DNA of 64,000 nt from Robbsia betulipollinis. GTDB taxonomy: Bacteria; Pseudomonadota; Gammaproteobacteria; Burkholderiales; Burkholderiaceae. Of the stretch, positions 58,913 to 64,000 are shown in pieces (position 1 is the first letter of the stretch; each line of letters starts with the position of its first letter). Position numbers and translations under genes: made by a program. The stretch covers positions 248,001 through 312,000 of the forward strand of contig NZ_JAPMXC010000002.1 in NCBI RefSeq assembly GCF_026624755.1. Reading direction: 5' to 3'. The notes beneath the pieces were generated by a model. The model made no database searches and had not been told where the DNA came from. It saw only the letters and a program-made list of their open reading frames with translations.

Positions 58913-60349
58913 ATGCACCGATCTTCTCCCGCCGTCATACCCGCCTGCCGCCGCTTCGTGTCCTCCGACACGGCGACGTCGCCGCTCTCCCCGGCACCCC
59001 GCTTCGGCCCGCGGCACCGGCATCGTGCATGGCCCGTTGTCGCGACGCTTCTCTGCGGCACAGGCCTTGCGCTCGCCCCGGGCGCGCGGGCCGATGTCTC
59101 GGTGATCCAGCCGCCGACGGTGGTGGCAGCAAGCGAGCCGTTGAAAGTCACGCTGTTGTTCGCCGAGGACGGCGCGGCGCACACGGCGCGGCGCTACACC
59201 GTGCCGCCCACGCTGGCCGTGACGATCGCCAGCGGCGACGTGTCGCCGACCACCCTCACACTGCGCCGTGCCGCCGGCGCGCCGGCCGCGCTGCATTTGC
59301 GGCCCGGTGAGTTCCGGCGTGTCGACTACACCGTCGACTGGCCCGCGTCGGTGCGCGGCGCGCTGCGCGTGCAGGTGGCCGACTTCAACGCCGCGCCGGC
59401 GCTGGTGACGCTCGATCGCGGCGCCAGACAGGCGCAGACGGTCGCACAGAATCAGGCGGCGCAGGCGGTCGGCCCCGCCATCACCCAGGCGAATGCCGAA
59501 AACGCCCATGCGGCGGGCACCGCGGGCAACGGCACGGCCGCGCCGTCGTCTTCCACACCCGGGGCGAGCGCGGCGATTCCCGCCAGCGATGCCTCGATCG
59601 GCACCACCCAGGCGGCCATCGCGGCGGCCTCGCCCGAGAGCCGCCTGTCGTTCTACGAACCGATGTATTTCGGCGTGGGCACGAACGGCCACACCACTGC
59701 GCGCTTCCAGCTGAGCTTCAAGTACCGTATCGTCACGCCCGCCGATCCGCGCTCCCGGGGCTTCCTGGACAACTTGTACTTCGGCTACACGCAGGCGTCG
59801 ATCTGGGACCTGACGGCGGAGTCGAAGCCGTTTCGCGATACCAGCTACAAGCCCTCCTTGTTCTATTACCTGCCCGACGTCGGCATTCACAGCCGCTGGT
59901 TCGACTCGCTCGGCGTGCAGGCCGGACTCGAACATGAATCGAACGGTCAATCGGGCACGACCTCGCGCAGCATCAATCTCGCCTACGTCGAGCCGATCGT
60001 GCACTTCAACACGCCGTACGCGACGCAGTTGACGATCGCGCCGAAGATCTACTACTACCTGCAGAAGGACGAAAACCGCGACATCATCGCGTACCGTGGC
60101 TACACGGACCTGCAGATCCGCTACGGCCGCCCGGACGGGCTCGAATTGTTCACGACCCTGCGCAAAGGCAATCACGCGTTCAACGGCAGCGTCGACGCGC
60201 AGCTCACCTACCCGATGCAAAAACTCGTCGGCGGGGCATTCGGCGGCTATCTGTGGGTGGGTTACTTCAATGGCTATGGCGAGAGCCTGCTCGACTACAA
60301 CAACCGCCAGCACTGGAACGTGCGCGTGGGCTACAGCATCTTCCGTTAA
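58913..60349 (+). CDS. pldA: outer-membrane phospholipase A with long N-terminal extension
   Basis: OMPLA-type beta-barrel lipase, 478 residues (E. coli PldA has 289). The barrel (about 240-478) contains the active-site segment GLEHESNGQSGTTSRSINLAY with H341 and S343, the HxSNG arrangement of the family. Ahead of it are a signal sequence (to about ARAD), a beta-rich domain (about 60-175) and an Ala/Thr/Ser linker (about 180-240). The ATG at 58913 is preferred over 58805 because it keeps the signal near the N-terminus. It stands alone after mntH. Confidence 0.88.
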   Translation: MHRSSPAVIPACRRFVSSDTATSPLSPAPRFGPRHRHRAWPVVATLLCGTGLALAPGARADVSVIQPPTVVAASEPLKVTLLFAEDGAAHTARRYTVPPTLAVTIASGDVSPTTLTLRRAAGAPAALHLRPGEFRRVDYTVDWPASVRGALRVQVADFNAAPALVTLDRGARQAQTVAQNQAAQAVGPAITQANAENAHAAGTAGNGTAAPSSSTPGASAAIPASDASIGTTQAAIAAASPESRLSFYEPMYFGVGTNGHTTARFQLSFKYRIVTPADPRSRGFLDNLYFGYTQASIWDLTAESKPFRDTSYKPSLFYYLPDVGIHSRWFDSLGVQAGLEHESNGQSGTTSRSINLAYVEPIVHFNTPYATQLTIAPKIYYYLQKDENRDIIAYRGYTDLQIRYGRPDGLELFTTLRKGNHAFNGSVDAQLTYPMQKLVGGAFGGYLWVGYFNGYGESLLDYNNRQHWNVRVGYSIFR

Positions 60350-60423
60350 AATGGCCGGACGGTCCGACCGGCGATCATTGCCGGTCGGCCGCCCTTGCCA
60401 GCGCCCCTTCCCGCCGAGACCCG

Positions 60424-60642
60424 ATGTCCGACAACGATTCGTCCGAACTGCACGCCCTTCCCGACAGCCCCTGCATCGGCATCTGCTCGACGTTGTTCGA
60501 CGATGTCTGCCAGGGCTGCGGCCGCACGGCAGTGGAAGTGGCGAACTGGGTGTTCCTGAGCGAGGAGGAGAAACGCGCGATATGGGAGCGCGTCACCCGG
60601 GAAGCCAGCTCTGTGCGGTTCACCCGGGGACCGCAGGGCTAA
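60424..60642 (+). CDS. DUF1289 family small cysteine protein
   Basis: A 72-residue protein with the DUF1289 pattern SPCIGICSTLFDDVCQGCGRT followed by EVANWVFLSEEEKRAIWERV. The four cysteines suggest metal or Fe-S binding; the function is unknown. The ATG at 60424 is chosen because the conserved core begins soon after; longer in-frame starts run back into pldA. It lies 75 bp after pldA. Confidence 0.88.
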   Translation: MSDNDSSELHALPDSPCIGICSTLFDDVCQGCGRTAVEVANWVFLSEEEKRAIWERVTREASSVRFTRGPQG

Positions 60643-60648
60643 CCGACC

Positions 60649-60681
60649 GGTCCGGCGTCCGCGGGACGGGAGCGCCGGACC
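60649..60681. terminator. inverted repeat between convergent DUF1289 and ABC-F genes
   Basis: GGTCCGGCG (60649-60657) and CGCCGGACC (60673-60681) form perfect 9-bp arms in the gap between the convergent stops. No T tract. Confidence 0.45.
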
Positions 60682-60709
60682 CGCCCGGGAGAAGCGCCGG
60701 CCGCGGCGC

Positions 60710-62302
60710 TCAGTGGATGCCCTGCGAGCGCAGGTAATCTTCGTACGTGCCGTGGTAATCGACCACGGTGCCGTCGGTGCGGATCTCGATGATCCGCTGC
60801 GCCAGCGTGCTGACGAACTCACGGTCGTGCGAGACGAACACCAGCGTCCCCGTGAAACGGTCGAGCGCCGCCTGGAGCGATTCGATCGACTCCATGTCCA
60901 TGTGATTGGTCGGCTCGTCCATGAAAAGCACGTTGTGCTTGCCGAGCATCAGCTTGCCCCAGATCATCCGGCCCTTCTCGCCACCGGAGAGCACCTTCAC
61001 CGATTTGCGGATGTCGTCGCCGCCGAACAGCAGACGGCCGAGCGTGCCGCGGATCACCTGGTCGTCGTCGCCTTCCTGCGCGTACTGGTTGATCCAGTCG
61101 GTGAGCTGCAGATCCTTCGGGAAGGCTTCCGACGTATCCTGCGGCATATAGCCGACGCTGGCGTTTTCCGCCCACTTGACGGCACCCGCGTCCGGCGCGA
61201 CCTCGCCCAGCAACGTGCGCAGCAGCGTCGTCTTGCCGGCGCCGTTCTCGCCGATGATGGCAACCTTCTCGCCGGCCTGCACGGTGACGTTGGTGCGCTC
61301 GAACAGCGTGCGGTCATACCGCTTCGCGAGCCCTTCGCCCGACACCGCCAGATTGTGCAGCTTCTTGTCGAACTCGAAACGAATGAAGGGGTTCTGACGC
61401 GACGACGGCTTGATGTCCTCGACCTTGATCTTGTCGATCTGCTTGCGGCGGCTGGTCGCCTGGCTCGCCTTGGACTTGTTGGCCGAGAAGCGGCGCACGA
61501 ACTCCTGCAGTTCGGCGATCTTTTCCTTCGCGCGCGCATTGTTCGCGTACAGCTGCTCGCGTGCCGACGTCGATGCCTGCATGTAATCGTCGTAGTTGCC
61601 CGGATACACCTTCAGCGTGCCATAGTCCATGTCGGCCATGTGGGTGCACACCTGGTTCAGGAAGTGGCGGTCGTGCGAGATGATGATCATCGTCGAGTTG
61701 CGCTGATTCAGCACGTCCTCGAGCCAGCGGATCGCATTGATGTCGAGGTTGTTCGTCGGCTCGTCGAGCAGCAGCACGTCCGGGTTCGAGAATAGCGCCT
61801 GCGCGAGCAGCACCCGCAGCTTCCAGCCCGGCGCGACGTCGCTCATCGGCCCGTTGTGCTGTTCGATCGGCACGCTCACGCCCAGCAGCAGCTCGCCGGC
61901 CCGCGCCTCGGCGGTGTAGCCATCGTATTCGGCGAACCTGGCTTCGAGATCGGCGGCGCGCATGTAGTCGTCGTCGGTCGCGTCCGGGTTCGCGTAGATG
62001 GCGTCGCGCTCGCTCATCGCCTGCCACATTTCGGTATGCCCCATCATCACGACGTCGAGCACGCGCAGCGATTCATAACCGAACTGGTTCTGCGACAGCT
62101 TGCCCAGCCTGACGTTGGGCTCGAGCATGACGTTGCCGGACGTGGGCTCGAGGTCGCCGCCGAGGATCTTCATGAACGTCGACTTGCCGCAGCCGTTCGC
62201 GCCGATCAGGCCGTAACGGTTGCCCTCCCCGAACTTGACCGAGATGTTCTCGAACAAGGGCTTGGGCCCGAACTGCATGGTGATGTTGGCGGTGGACAGC
62301 AC
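60710..62302 (-). CDS. ybiT: ABC-F family ATPase (YbiT-type)
   Basis: Soluble tandem ATPase of 530 residues; ABC-F proteins act on ribosomes in translation. First domain: Walker [24 protein letters not shown] and [11 protein letters not shown]. Between the domains is a charged linker (about 240-300, [22 protein letters not shown]). Second domain: [12 protein letters not shown] and [11 protein letters not shown]. The start is GTG at 62302, giving [12 protein letters not shown], the usual YbiT N-terminus. Confidence 0.93.
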   Translation of the reverse strand: MLSTANITMQFGPKPLFENISVKFGEGNRYGLIGANGCGKSTFMKILGGDLEPTSGNVMLEPNVRLGKLSQNQFGYESLRVLDVVMMGHTEMWQAMSERDAIYANPDATDDDYMRAADLEARFAEYDGYTAEARAGELLLGVSVPIEQHNGPMSDVAPGWKLRVLLAQALFSNPDVLLLDEPTNNLDINAIRWLEDVLNQRNSTMIIISHDRHFLNQVCTHMADMDYGTLKVYPGNYDDYMQASTSAREQLYANNARAKEKIAELQEFVRRFSANKSKASQATSRRKQIDKIKVEDIKPSSRQNPFIRFEFDKKLHNLAVSGEGLAKRYDRTLFERTNVTVQAGEKVAIIGENGAGKTTLLRTLLGEVAPDAGAVKWAENASVGYMPQDTSEAFPKDLQLTDWINQYAQEGDDDQVIRGTLGRLLFGGDDIRKSVKVLSGGEKGRMIWGKLMLGKHNVLFMDEPTNHMDMESIESLQAALDRFTGTLVFVSHDREFVSTLAQRIIEIRTDGTVVDYHGTYEDYLRSQGIH

Positions 62303-62521
62303 AGGTGGTCTCTTTTCGGATCGGCCGGCGGACCGGCGGCTGACAGGCGGGCCGGAAAGCGCGCGGGCAGCGGACAGGCGGCCGGATGGCCAGGGATGGG
62401 ATGAACAATCGCGTATTCTAACATTTCCGCCCGTGCGGGGCGAGGCGAGCGTAATGCATGCCCCCCGCCGGCCGTATGCGATTGATGCGTGCGACCCGGC
62501 CAGGGGGTGGGTCGACGACGC

Positions 62522-64000
<1,479 letters not shown>

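Noticed and set aside
57635-60313. 892-codon minus-strand frame across mntH and pldA
   Set aside because: It crosses two clear plus-strand genes and has only shadow-type composition.

Overview
The window is 64 kb of GC-rich (roughly two-thirds G+C by eye), densely packed bacterial chromosome. Gene content and order point to a betaproteobacterium of the Burkholderiaceae (Burkholderia/Paraburkholderia relatives): tig-clpP-clpX-lon-hupB-tRNA(Val)-ppiD, holB-tmk-mltG beside ygfZ, ispD-ispF divergent from mfd, an OmpR/EnvZ pair and a potFGHI-type polyamine transporter. I cannot name the species. There is no rRNA, CRISPR array, transposase or prophage, so this is core chromosome, with a few accessory-looking patches.

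Layout. 0-3.2 kb: holB (partial), tmk and mltG on the minus strand, divergent from ygfZ. 3.2-9.7 kb: a hotdog thioesterase and a Dabb protein (minus), then an AGCS symporter, SelO, MsrB, YciB, BolA and a periplasmic PPIase (plus). 9.7-19.3 kb: a 40-bp perfect-palindrome terminator, purL (minus), then an FAD amine/amino-acid oxidoreductase, the NAD(P)HX repair enzyme and pgi (plus). 19.3-23.6 kb: a LolD-like ATPase head-to-head with a TesA-like esterase, a small lipoprotein gene, ppiD and tRNA-Val. 23.6-30.7 kb: the protein quality-control block hupB, lon, clpX, clpP, tig, with a good sigma-32-like promoter before lon. 30.9-36.6 kb: glycerate kinase, a large MscS-type channel and a sugar MFS transporter.

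36.6-41.4 kb is the least conventional part. It holds two adjacent minus-strand genes for unrecognised helical/coiled-coil proteins, one with a transmembrane hairpin, then an orphan amino-acid-binding protein, a GDSL lipoprotein, an AT-rich non-coding stretch and tRNA-Leu. 41.6-47.9 kb: a squalene/phytoene-synthase-fold protein, a Tat-exported DUF1501 protein, ompR-envZ, a peroxiredoxin, and ispD-ispF. 48.2-64 kb: mfd, a threonine dehydratase-like enzyme, potI-potH-potG-potF, an mntH gene broken by a one-base frameshift, an outer-membrane phospholipase A with a long N-terminal extension, DUF1289, an ABC-F ATPase, ldcA and tadA (partial).

Recurring themes. Several housekeeping enzymes (SelO, PurL, IspD, Nnr, TadA, the squalene-synthase-like protein) carry Ala/Pro/Asp-rich low-complexity insertions or tails, two of them visibly made of short in-frame DNA repeats. 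Gene packing is tight: many ATGA stop/start overlaps, and three convergent pairs that overlap at their 3' ends. Homopolymer tracts (C9 in the potF leader, G9 before the GDSL lipoprotein) and a 15-bp repeat between ompR and envZ are possible sites of length variation. I found no clearly new multi-gene system; the best candidate for something undescribed is the coiled-coil pair at 36.6-38.3 kb.
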